A stretch of DNA of 33,846 nucleotides from Patulibacter medicamentivorans (GTDB taxonomy: Bacteria; Actinomycetota; Thermoleophilia; Solirubrobacterales; Solirubrobacteraceae): NCBI RefSeq assembly GCF_000240225.1, contig NZ_AGUD01000106.1, positions 1 through 33,846 on the forward strand, in the 5' to 3' direction. Numbering within the stretch: the stretch's first letter is position 1; each line of letters starts with the position of its first letter. Position numbers and translations under genes: made by a program. This document shows positions 6,369 to 13,137 of this stretch, one piece after another. Under the pieces are notes generated by a model. It was given only the letters and a program-made list of their open reading frames with translations. It searched no databases and was not told the origin of the DNA.

Positions 6369-7424
6369 GTGATCGAAGCGCTCGTGGATCAGATCGAGGC
6401 CCGGTTCGCCGAGCTGGAGCGGCAGATCGTCGACCCCGAGGTGATCGGCGATCGGCATCGCTACGCCGAGGTCGGTCGCGAGTACCGCCGGATGCAGGAC
6501 GCGGTCAAGCTGGCCAAGGCATGGCGCCACGCCACCGACGACGCGGCCGGCGCCCGCGAGCTGCTGGCCGAGGGCGAGGACCCCGAGGTCCGCGAGATGC
6601 TCGAGGCCGCCCGCGAGCAGATCGCCGAGGTGGAGGAGGAGATCCGCCTGGCGATGGTCGATCCGGACCCCTACGACGACCGCGACGTGATCGTCGAGAT
6701 CCAGGGCGGCGCCGGCGGCGAGGAGGCCGGGCTCTGGGCCGGCGACGTCTACCGGATGCTCACCAAGTACGCCGAGCGCCGTGGCTTCAAGGCCGAGCCG
6801 CTGCAGGTCTCCGACGGCAAGTACACCTTCGCGATCAGCGGCGACGGCGCCTACTCGGTCTTCAAGTGGGAGGCCGGGACCCACCGCGTCCAGCGCGTGC
6901 CGGCGACCGAGTCGCAGGGCCGGATCCACACCTCGACCTGCACCGTCGCCGTGCTGCCCGAGGCCGAGGACGTCGACATCCACATCGACCAGAACGACCT
7001 CCAGATCGACGTCTACCGCTCGTCCGGCCCCGGCGGCCAGTCGGTCAACACCACCGACTCGGCGGTCCGGATCACGCACAAGCCGTCCGGCGTCGTGGTC
7101 TCGATGCAGGACGAGAAGTCGCAGCTGCAGAACCGCGAGAAGGCGCTGCGCGTGCTGCGCGCCCGGCTCTACGAGCACGCGGTCGCCGAGCAGCGCGCCG
7201 AGCAGGCGGCCGCTCGCAGCGCGCAGGTCGGCAGCGGCGACCGGGCCGAGAAGATCCGGACCTACAACTACGGCGAGCGACGGGTCACCGACCACCGGGT
7301 GAAGGTCACGCTCTACTCGCTCGAGGCGATCCTCGAGGGCGAGTTGGACGAGTTCACCGCCGCGCTCCAGGCCGACGAGAAGCGCCGGCTGCTGGAGCTG
7401 CAGGCCGCCGACGCCGGGGCCTGA
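6369..7424 (+). CDS. prfA: Peptide chain release factor 1
   Basis: This 351-residue protein reads UAA/UAG stop codons and releases the peptide. The tripeptide anticodon is PAT (residues 178-180, in HRVQRVPATESQGRIHTS), which marks RF1 rather than RF2 (which has SPF). The catalytic GGQ sits at 222-224 in SSGPGGQSVNTTDSAVRITH; its Gln is the target of PrmC, encoded next. The C-terminus (IRTYNYGERRVTDHRVKVTLYSLEAILEG) is canonical. Length is normal. The GTG at 6369 has no ribosome binding site, but TACCAT 8 nt upstream suggests a leaderless transcript. The spacing to the PrmC-TsaC gene is 11 nt, indicating co-transcription of substrate and modifying enzyme. Confidence 0.97.
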   Translation: MIEALVDQIEARFAELERQIVDPEVIGDRHRYAEVGREYRRMQDAVKLAKAWRHATDDAAGARELLAEGEDPEVREMLEAAREQIAEVEEEIRLAMVDPDPYDDRDVIVEIQGGAGGEEAGLWAGDVYRMLTKYAERRGFKAEPLQVSDGKYTFAISGDGAYSVFKWEAGTHRVQRVPATESQGRIHTSTCTVAVLPEAEDVDIHIDQNDLQIDVYRSSGPGGQSVNTTDSAVRITHKPSGVVVSMQDEKSQLQNREKALRVLRARLYEHAVAEQRAEQAAARSAQVGSGDRAEKIRTYNYGERRVTDHRVKVTLYSLEAILEGELDEFTAALQADEKRRLLELQAADAGA

Positions 7425-7435
7425 GCGGCCGCGCG

Positions 7436-8983
7436 ATGAGCGCCGGCGACGAGGGGCAGGCCGCGGGCGAGCGCGTCGGCGCCGCGGTCCGGCGGCTCGC
7501 CGCGCGGTTCGCCGCGGTCGGGATCGACAGCCCCCGACTCGACGCCGAGCTGCTGGTCGCGCACGCGATCGGCGCCGACCGGGCCCGGCTGTTCCTGTCG
7601 CCCGAGCGGCCGCTGAGCGACGACGAGGCGCTGGCGCTGGCCGAGCTGGAGCGCCGCCGCGCCGAGGCCCGCGAGCCGGTCGCCCATCTGCTCGGCGTGC
7701 GCGGGTTCCGCTACCTCGACCTGCAGGTCGACCGGCGGGTGCTGGTCCCGAGACCGGAGACCGAGCTGCTGGTCGAGGTCGGGCTCGCGCTGCCGGCCGG
7801 CGCGACGGTCGTCGACGTCGGCACCGGCAGTGGCGCGATCGCGCTGGCGCTGGCCGACGAGCGGCCCGACCTGCGGATCCACGCCAGCGACCGCTCGGCC
7901 GAGGCGCTGGCCGTCGCGGCGGCGAACGCGGCGCGGCTGGGCCTGACGATCGAGCTGCACCACGGCGACCTGCTGGCGGGAGCACCGACCGGCGGCGAGG
8001 ACGCCGCGGGCGCGGCGGCGGGCTCGCCCGCGACGAACGCCGACGGCGAGCGGCTGCTGGCGGTCCTGTCGAACCCGCCCTACATCCCCGACGGCGACCG
8101 CGCCCGGCTGCCGCCCGAGGTCCGCGACCACGACCCGGCGGGTGCGCTGTTCGCGGGCGAGGACGGGCTCGACGTGATCCGCCGGCTGCTGCCCGCCGCG
8201 GTCGCCGCCGGAGCGGCGCTGACCGCGATCGAGGTCGGTGCCGGGCAGGCCCCGGCGGTCGCCGCGCTGGCCCGCGACGCCGGCTTCGCCGAGACCGAGA
8301 TCCGCGACGACCTGGCCGGGATCGGCCGGGTGGTGGTGGCACGGACGGGCTCGGCGGACCCGAGCCCGCCGCTGCCGCTCGATCCCGCGACGGTCGCCCG
8401 CCTGACCGCGACGACCGCCGCCGGCGGGATCGCCTGCTTCCCGGCCGACACGGTCTACGGGCTCGCCGTCGACCCCGACGACCTCGACGCGGTGCGGCGG
8501 CTGGCCGACCTGAAGCGGCGCGATCCGGCGAAGCCGAACGCCGTGATGTGGTGGTCGGTCCAGGCGGCGCTGGCCGACCTCGGCCCGCTGCCGGGGGCGG
8601 TGGAGAAGGCGATCGAGGCGCTGCTGCCGGGGCCGGTCGGCCTGCTGGTGCCCAACCCGCGGCGGTGCTTCGCGCCCGCGACGGGCGGCGACCCGACCAC
8701 GATCGGCGTCCGGGTGCCGCTGCTGGCGGCCGCGGTCGACGCGCCGCCGATCGCCCAGACCAGCGCCAACCTCGCCGGCGGACCGGACCCGGCGTCGCTC
8801 GACGCGGTGCCGGCCGCGATCCTCGACCGCTGCCGGCTGGTCGTCGACCGCGGGCCGCGTCCCGGCACGGCGTCGACGATCGTCGACCTGCGCGGCCTGG
8901 CCGACGGCGGCTCCTGGCGGATCGTCCGCGAGGGCGTGGTCCCGACGGCCGTCGTCGCCGAGCGGCTGGCCGGCGTCGGCTGA
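7436..8983 (+). CDS. prmC: Fused PrmC release-factor methyltransferase and TsaC threonylcarbamoyl-AMP synthase
   Basis: One uninterrupted 515-residue frame joins two enzymes. Residues 1-303 are PrmC: helical N-domain, RVLVPRPETELLVE (101-114), SAM motif VVDVGTGSGAIAL (125-137) and the substrate-binding NPPY (213-216). It N5-methylates the Gln of the GGQ motif of RF1/RF2. A low-complexity Ala/Gly insert (181-205) precedes NPPY. After a short Pro-rich linker (305-316) comes TsaC/YrdC: FPADTVYGLAVDP (335-347), KRRDPAKP (360-367), GVRVP (424-428), QTSANLAG (441-448) and STIVD (480-484). This domain makes threonylcarbamoyl-AMP for tRNA t6A37. Both motif sets are complete, so both activities are expected. 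In mycobacteria and streptomycetes the two are neighbouring separate genes in this order. The start is the first ATG after prfA, with no clear ribosome binding site. Confidence 0.93.
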   Translation: MSAGDEGQAAGERVGAAVRRLAARFAAVGIDSPRLDAELLVAHAIGADRARLFLSPERPLSDDEALALAELERRRAEAREPVAHLLGVRGFRYLDLQVDRRVLVPRPETELLVEVGLALPAGATVVDVGTGSGAIALALADERPDLRIHASDRSAEALAVAAANAARLGLTIELHHGDLLAGAPTGGEDAAGAAAGSPATNADGERLLAVLSNPPYIPDGDRARLPPEVRDHDPAGALFAGEDGLDVIRRLLPAAVAAGAALTAIEVGAGQAPAVAALARDAGFAETEIRDDLAGIGRVVVARTGSADPSPPLPLDPATVARLTATTAAGGIACFPADTVYGLAVDPDDLDAVRRLADLKRRDPAKPNAVMWWSVQAALADLGPLPGAVEKAIEALLPGPVGLLVPNPRRCFAPATGGDPTTIGVRVPLLAAAVDAPPIAQTSANLAGGPDPASLDAVPAAILDRCRLVVDRGPRPGTASTIVDLRGLADGGSWRIVREGVVPTAVVAERLAGVG

Positions 8984-9004
8984 GCCCGGGGCCCGCCCGC
9001 GGCT

Positions 9005-9050
9005 CGCGTGGCGGATCGGATCCGCGACGGCGAGGCCGATCCGCCACGCG
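9005..9050. terminator. Long perfect hairpin between prmC-tsaC and rpiB
   Basis: Perfect 15-bp arms (9005-9019 and 9036-9050, CGCGTGGCGGATCGG on the left) enclose a 16-nt loop. It begins 22 nt after the TsaC stop. There is no T-tract. Its position fits transcription termination, and it can fold on either strand. Confidence 0.55.
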
Positions 9051-9092
9051 GCGACAGCCGCGGCCGGCCGGCCTTCCCGCCCTGCCGCGTCG

Positions 9093-9098
9093 TACGAT
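9093..9098 (+). promoter_or_regulatory. -10 box for leaderless rpiB mRNA
   Basis: TACGAT ends 6 nt before the ATG of rpiB. No Shine-Dalgarno sequence is present, so transcription likely starts at the A of the start codon. Confidence 0.5.
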
Positions 9099-9104
9099 CC
9101 CGCC

Positions 9105-9572
9105 ATGCGGATCGTCGTCGCCTCGGACCACGCCGGCTTCGCGCTCAAGGAGCACGTCAAGGCCACGCTCGACGCCGGCGGCCACCAGGTCACCGACGTC
9201 GGCACGACCTCGGCCGAGTCGACCGACTACCCGTCGTACGCCGCCGCCGCCGCACGCGCGGTCGCCGCCGGCGAGGCCGAGCGGGCCGTCGTGGTCTGCG
9301 GCTCCGGCAACGGCGTGACGATCACCGCCAACAAGATCGACGGGATCCGCGCGGTCAACGCCCACGACGCCGAGGAGGCGTCGATGGCCCGCCTGCACAA
9401 CGGGATCAACGTCCTCGGGCTCTCGCAGGCCCGGATCACGCCCGAGGCCGCCGGACCGATCGTCGAGGCATTCCTGGCCACCGGCTTCGAGGGCGGTCGC
9501 CACGAGCGCCGGATCGACGAGATCGCCGACGTCGAGCGCGGGGGACCGGGAACCCCGCCCGCCACCGCCTGA
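9105..9572 (+). CDS. rpiB: Ribose-5-phosphate isomerase B (RpiB/LacAB family)
   Basis: This 155-residue cytoplasmic enzyme interconverts ribose-5-phosphate and ribulose-5-phosphate. [18 protein letters not shown] carries the SDHAG motif. [23 protein letters not shown] holds the phosphate-binding glycine loop with Cys65, the catalytic base in the E. coli type. [23 protein letters not shown] supplies the conserved His/Arg residues of the second half. In the mycobacterial subtype the Cys is replaced and a Glu a few residues later serves; here Cys is kept and that later position is Val, so E. coli-type chemistry is inferred. The C-terminal tail ([12 protein letters not shown]) is unconserved. Ribose-5-phosphate supply is compatible with the purine-sensing riboswitch gene next door. 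The -10 box at 9093 supports this ATG. Confidence 0.92.
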   Translation: MRIVVASDHAGFALKEHVKATLDAGGHQVTDVGTTSAESTDYPSYAAAAARAVAAGEAERAVVVCGSGNGVTITANKIDGIRAVNAHDAEEASMARLHNGINVLGLSQARITPEAAGPIVEAFLATGFEGGRHERRIDEIADVERGGPGTPPATA

Positions 9573-9672
9573 CGCGCCCACGGCGAGGCGCCACCCGGGA
9601 CGACCGGCGGGCGCGGGCCGCCGGCGGAGCGGTCGCGACCGGAGAAGCTGGCGGACCGGCCCGCCGCCTCGC

Positions 9673-9678
9673 TAGCAT
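9673..9678 (+). promoter_or_regulatory. -10 box of the glyA promoter
   Basis: TAGCAT places a transcription start near 9685, exactly at the first helix of the ZTP riboswitch. No recognisable -35 is seen. The downstream leader to the GTG of glyA is about 100 nt. Confidence 0.45.
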
Positions 9679-9682
9679 CGCT

Positions 9683-9762
9683 CCCGTCGCGACTGGCGCC
9701 AGAGGGTGGAACCGACCACCGGGGAGCGACACCGAGCACCGCCGCGCGCCTGGGCACCCGCC
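9683..9762 (+). promoter_or_regulatory. ZTP (pfl) riboswitch in the glyA leader
   Basis: The leader contains the hallmark blocks of the pfl motif in the right order. CGCGACTGGCG lies at 9688-9698, GGTGGAA then CCACCGGGGAGCG at 9705-9728, and, after a variable linker, CCGCGCGCCTGGGCA at 9741-9755. The GGTGG/CCACC helix and the 3' CCTGGGC domain that forms the pseudoknot with the GGGGAGCG region are visible. ZTP riboswitches sense AICAR triphosphate, an alarm for low 10-formyl-THF, and turn on folate one-carbon and purine genes including glyA. The glyA ribosome binding site GAGGAG (9773-9778) follows closely, and CTCC at 9768-9771 could pair with its GGAG, so translational control is plausible. 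The class assignment is from conserved sequence, not from a covariance search. Confidence 0.88.
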
Positions 9763-9784
9763 ACCCACTCCCGAGGAGACGCCC

Positions 9785-11068
9785 GTGTCCGATCTGCCCG
9801 CCGACTTCTTCAACGCCCCGCTGTCCGCCGTCGACCCCGAGGTCGCCGACGCGATCGGCCGCGAGCTGGCTCGCCAGCAGGACACGCTGGAGATGATCGC
9901 CTCGGAGAACTTCGTCCCGCAGGCCGTGCTCGAGTGCCAGGGCAGCGTGCTGACGAACAAGTACGCCGAGGGCTACCCGGGCAAGCGCTACTACGGCGGC
10001 TGCGAGCACGTCGACGTGATCGAGCAGCTGGCGATCGACCGCGCCAAGGCGCTCTTCGGCGCCGACCACGCCAACGTCCAGCCGCACGCCGGCGCGCAGG
10101 CCAACAACGCCGTCTACCACGCGCTGTTGCAGCCGGGCGACCGGATCATGGGCCTGTCGCTGGCCCACGGCGGCCACCTCAGCCACGGGATGAAGCTCAA
10201 CGTCTCGGGGCGGCTCTACGACATCGTCGCCTACGAGGTCGACAAGCAGAGCTCGCGGATCGACATGGACGAGGTCGCGCGGCTGGCCCGCGAGACGCGC
10301 CCGAAGATGATCGTCGCCGGCTGGTCGGCCTACCCCCGCCAGCTCGACTTCCCGCGCTTCCGCGAGATCGCCGACGAGGTCGGCGCGCTGCTGTTCGTCG
10401 ACATGGCCCACTTCGCCGGGCTCGTCGCCGCCGGCCTGCACCCCTCGCCGGTGCCCTACGCCGACGTCGTCTCGACCACCGTCCACAAGACGCTCGGCGG
10501 CCCGCGGTCGGGGATCATCCTCTGCAAGGAGGAGCACGCGAAGAAGATCAACTCGGCGGTCTTCCCCGGCCAGCAGGGCGGCCCGCTGGAGCACGTGATC
10601 GCGGCCAAGGCCGTGGCGCTGAGGATCGCCGCCAGCGACGCGTTCAAGGAGCGCCAGCAGCGCACGATCGACGGCGCGCGCGTGATCGCCGAGCAGCTGC
10701 TCGCGGCCGGCAGCGGCATCAACGTCCTGACCGGCGGCACCGACGTCCACCTGGTGCTCGTCGACCTGCGCGAGACGGCGCTCGACGGCCAGCAGGCCGA
10801 GGACCGCCTGCACGAGGTCGGGATCACCGTCAACCGCAACGCGGTGCCGTTCGACCCGCGCCCGCCGATGGTCACCAGCGGCCTGCGGGTCGGGACCCCG
10901 GCGCTGGCCACCCGTGGCCTCGGGATCGACGACTTCCGCGACGTCGGCGGCGTGATCGGCGCCGCGCTGGCCGCCGACGAGGCCGGGTTCGCCGCGCAGC
11001 GCGACGCGCTCGCCGCCCGGGTCTCCGCGGTCGCCCAGCGGTTCCCGCTCTACGCCAACCTCGGCTGA
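9785..11068 (+). CDS. glyA: Serine hydroxymethyltransferase
   Basis: This 427-residue PLP enzyme converts serine plus tetrahydrofolate to glycine plus 5,10-methylene-THF, the main entry of one-carbon units. Family segments are intact: [59 protein letters not shown], the catalytic Lys235 in [14 protein letters not shown], and [19 protein letters not shown]. The GTG at 9785 is supported by GAGGAG at 9773-9778 with 6-nt spacing. Upstream is the ZTP riboswitch, which couples the gene to folate/purine status. It is probably transcribed alone, as a hairpin (11082-11104) follows. Length and motifs are normal. In streptomycetes glyA also sits between tsaC and the wecA-like gene. Confidence 0.97.
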   Translation: MSDLPADFFNAPLSAVDPEVADAIGRELARQQDTLEMIASENFVPQAVLECQGSVLTNKYAEGYPGKRYYGGCEHVDVIEQLAIDRAKALFGADHANVQPHAGAQANNAVYHALLQPGDRIMGLSLAHGGHLSHGMKLNVSGRLYDIVAYEVDKQSSRIDMDEVARLARETRPKMIVAGWSAYPRQLDFPRFREIADEVGALLFVDMAHFAGLVAAGLHPSPVPYADVVSTTVHKTLGGPRSGIILCKEEHAKKINSAVFPGQQGGPLEHVIAAKAVALRIAASDAFKERQQRTIDGARVIAEQLLAAGSGINVLTGGTDVHLVLVDLRETALDGQQAEDRLHEVGITVNRNAVPFDPRPPMVTSGLRVGTPALATRGLGIDDFRDVGGVIGAALAADEAGFAAQRDALAARVSAVAQRFPLYANLG

Positions 11069-11081
11069 GCGCGATCGGCGA

Positions 11082-11104
11082 GCGCCGCGGTCCGGCCGCG
11101 GCGC
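11082..11104 (+). terminator. Hairpin between glyA and the wecA-like gene
   Basis: Perfect 9-bp arms (GCGCCGCGG at 11082-11090, partner at 11096-11104) with loop TCCGG lie 13 nt after the glyA stop. There is no T-tract. A terminator role is inferred from position. Confidence 0.5.
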
Positions 11105-11129
11105 GCCGCCGAGCGGCCGGAGCCCCCTC

Positions 11130-11135
11130 TAGGCT
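11130..11135 (+). promoter_or_regulatory. -10 box for leaderless wecA-like mRNA
   Basis: TAGGCT ends 9 nt before the ATG at 11145, and no Shine-Dalgarno sequence is present. Confidence 0.45.
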
Positions 11136-11144
11136 CTACAGCCG

Positions 11145-12410
11145 ATGACCTGGCGCGATCCCTTCGTGGCGCTGCTGGTCGCCTTCTCCGTGGCCGCGGC
11201 GGTGACGCCGCTGGTCGCGCGCCTGGCCCGGCTGGCCGGGGCCGTCGACCGGCCCCGCGGCCGCGGCGTGGCGCTGGGCGGCACGCCGCTGCTCGGCGGC
11301 CTGGCGATCGCCGCCGGGGTCGCCGTCGCGGTCCTGCTCAGCATCGGCGACCTGCCGTCCTCGCCGACCTGGGACGGGCGGGTCGACAACCTCCACCACA
11401 TCCTGCTCGGCGGGCTGGCGATCACGGTCGTCGGGGTCCTCGACGACCGCTTCGACCTGCACCCGCTGGCCAAGCTGGCCGGCCAGGCCGCCGCCGCCTG
11501 GATCCCGGTCTCGCAGGGGGTCGAGGTCGGCAACATCACGCTGCCGTTCATCGGCGCCGTCGACTTCGGCAGCTTCGGGGTGCCGCTGACGATCCTCGGC
11601 TTCGTGGCGATCATGAACGTCGTCAACCTCTCCGACGGCGTCGACGGGCTGGCGGCCGGCGTCTGCGCGATCGCGGCGATCGCGCTCGGGATCGTCGCCT
11701 GGGACCTGCAGAAGGAGCACGCCAGCCTGCTGGCCGGGGCCACCTGCGGCGCCGCGCTCGGCTTCCTGGTCCACAACTTCCACCCGGCCCGGGTCTTCAT
11801 GGGCGACACCGGCGCCAACCTGCTCGGCTTCCTGCTGGCGGCGGTCGCGGTCGAGGGGACGGTCAAGACCGGCGCGGTGCTGGCCCTGGTCGTGCCGCTG
11901 ATGGTGCTCGCGGTGCCGTTCCTGGACACGACCTTCGTGGTGCTCAAGCGGCTGAAGGCGCGGCAGCCGATCTACGGCGCCGACCAGAACCACTTCCACC
12001 ACCGCCTCAGCCGCCTGGGCTTCAGCCAGCGGCGGGTCGTGCTCTACCTGTACGCCTGGGCCGCAGCCCTCGCCGGGGTCGCGATCGCGCTGCGGTTCGT
12101 CCCCTACAACGACGACCGCGACCACTACGACCCGCTCTGGACCTCGGTGATCGTGGTGATCGTGCTGCTGGTCCTGGCCTTCAGCGTCTACCTGGTCTAC
12201 CTGCTGGAGATCGTCAAGCTGCGCCGTCTCGACGCCCTCCGGCTGCGGCATCTGCGCCCGGACGTCAGCGAGCAGGACATCGACGACGACGTCACCCGGG
12301 CCCTCCAAACCGGCGAGATCGACGCGATCACCGGCGAGCACCTCGCGGTCGACGGGGCACCGCCCGGCCCTCCGACCGACGAGCAGCCGACGGTCGGCCC
12401 CCGCACCTGA
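11145..12410 (+). CDS. wecA: MraY/WecA/TagO-family phosphoglycosyl transferase
   Basis: This 421-residue polytopic membrane protein transfers a HexNAc-1-phosphate from UDP-sugar to polyprenyl phosphate, the first step of arabinogalactan linker, teichoic acid or O-antigen-like polymers. Catalytic signatures are visible: GVLDDRFDL (Asp100-Asp101), NVVNLSDGVDGLAAG (158-172), VFMGDTGANLLGF (217-229) and the cytoplasmic HFHHRL (283-288), which is the WecA/TagO-type carbohydrate-recognition loop. About ten membrane helices are present. The tail from about residue 365 to the end is hydrophilic and acidic (DVSEQDIDDDVTRALQTGEIDAITGEHLAVDG), an extension of unknown role. Its place two steps before the atp operon matches mycobacterial rfe/wecA. 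The exact sugar is not predictable. The neighbouring TetR gene converges with its end. Confidence 0.88.
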   Translation: MTWRDPFVALLVAFSVAAAVTPLVARLARLAGAVDRPRGRGVALGGTPLLGGLAIAAGVAVAVLLSIGDLPSSPTWDGRVDNLHHILLGGLAITVVGVLDDRFDLHPLAKLAGQAAAAWIPVSQGVEVGNITLPFIGAVDFGSFGVPLTILGFVAIMNVVNLSDGVDGLAAGVCAIAAIALGIVAWDLQKEHASLLAGATCGAALGFLVHNFHPARVFMGDTGANLLGFLLAAVAVEGTVKTGAVLALVVPLMVLAVPFLDTTFVVLKRLKARQPIYGADQNHFHHRLSRLGFSQRRVVLYLYAWAAALAGVAIALRFVPYNDDRDHYDPLWTSVIVVIVLLVLAFSVYLVYLLEIVKLRRLDALRLRHLRPDVSEQDIDDDVTRALQTGEIDAITGEHLAVDGAPPGPPTDEQPTVGPRT

Positions 12411-12419
12411 GGCGGGCCG

Positions 12420-13052
12420 CTAGGCCTCGAGGATCGCGTCCGGCCGCCCGTAGATCGTCCGCAGCCAGGCGCCGGCGAGCGCCTCGACGATCCCGTCCAT
12501 CGAGAACTCGGACTCGCGGGCGATCTGCTGGTAGAGGGTCCGCTCGACGCCCCAGACGAGCGCGAACGCCGTCGAGCGGGCTGGGAAGGCGGGCGCGTTG
12601 CCGGCCTCCTGCTCGCTCAGGATCCGGCGCTCGGTCGCGTCGATGAAGCGCCCGATCAGGGCCCGCCAGTGGTCTGAGACGTCGCGCTCGTAGGTCGAGA
12701 CCTCGACGATCGCCCGCAGCAGCGACCCGTGCTGGAGGAAGATCTCGGCGATCTCGGCGATCGCGCTGCGCAGTACGTCGCTGCGGACGCCCTGACCGGA
12801 GAACCAGGCGTCGGCGGCGATGTAGAGCTGCTCGGCGACCGTGCTCGTCAACCGCTCGAGCACCTCGCGCTTGTCGCGGAAGTAGAAGTAGAACGCGGTC
12901 CGCGAGATCCCGGCCCGTCCGGCCAGCCGTTCGACGTTGAGGTCGGCGTAGGTCTCGCCCTCGCCGAGCAGGTCCTCCATCGCGCGGAGGACGTCCTCCT
13001 GGACCTGAGCACGCTTGCTCGTCGTCTCGGCGCGGCGTGGGGACGGTGGCAC
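12420..13052 (-). CDS. TetR-family transcriptional regulator
   Basis: The 210-residue product has the N-terminal TetR helix-turn-helix: AMEDLLGEGETYADLNVERLAGRAGISRTAFYFYFRDKREVLERL (about residues 24-68). The rest is an all-helical ligand-binding domain with no recognisable ligand signature. Longer in-frame starts exist upstream. I choose the GTG at 13052 because TACGCT lies 6 nt before it (leaderless pattern) and because the frame further upstream overlaps the antiporter gene. It is divergent from the CPA1 antiporter with an 85-bp gap holding back-to-back promoters. By the usual logic of divergent TetR genes it probably represses itself and the antiporter. The etf operator palindrome at 173-188 cannot be linked to it from sequence alone. 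Confidence 0.85.
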   Translation of the reverse strand: MPPSPRRAETTSKRAQVQEDVLRAMEDLLGEGETYADLNVERLAGRAGISRTAFYFYFRDKREVLERLTSTVAEQLYIAADAWFSGQGVRSDVLRSAIAEIAEIFLQHGSLLRAIVEVSTYERDVSDHWRALIGRFIDATERRILSEQEAGNAPAFPARSTAFALVWGVERTLYQQIARESEFSMDGIVEALAGAWLRTIYGRPDAILEA

Positions 13053-13058
13053 GCTGCG

Positions 13059-13064
13059 AGCGTA
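13059..13064 (-). promoter_or_regulatory. -10 box for leaderless tetR mRNA
   Basis: TACGCT on the minus strand lies 6 nt before the GTG at 13052. It supports the short start. Confidence 0.4.
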
Positions 13065-13095
13065 TCGGCCGGGCGCGACGCGGCGGCGGTCGGCC

Positions 13096-13117
13096 GTCCG
13101 GGCAGCGCGCGCCGGAC
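13096..13117. promoter_or_regulatory. Possible TetR operator dyad
   Basis: GTCCGG at 13096-13101 and CCGGAC at 13112-13117 form a dyad with a 10-bp GC-rich centre. It sits just upstream of the -10 box of the antiporter gene, inside the divergent promoter region. In such GC-rich DNA six-base arms can arise by chance, so this is only a candidate. Confidence 0.25.
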
Positions 13118-13124
13118 CACCGGT

Positions 13125-13130
13125 TAGGAT
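13125..13130 (+). promoter_or_regulatory. -10 box of the CPA1 antiporter gene
   Basis: TAGGAT overlaps the ATG at 13129 and ends 7 nt before the GTG at 13138. If used, it yields a leaderless mRNA starting at the GTG and rules out the ATG. Confidence 0.4.
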
Positions 13131-13137
13131 GCTCAAG

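Noticed and set aside
9105..9572. Mycobacterial-type RpiB with catalytic Glu
   Set aside because: Cys65 of the CGSG loop is present and the alternative Glu position is Val.
6195..9581. Minus-strand open frame of over 1100 codons opposite prfA, prmC-tsaC and rpiB
   Set aside because: It has an Arg/Pro/Ala low-complexity translation and lies opposite three well-supported genes.
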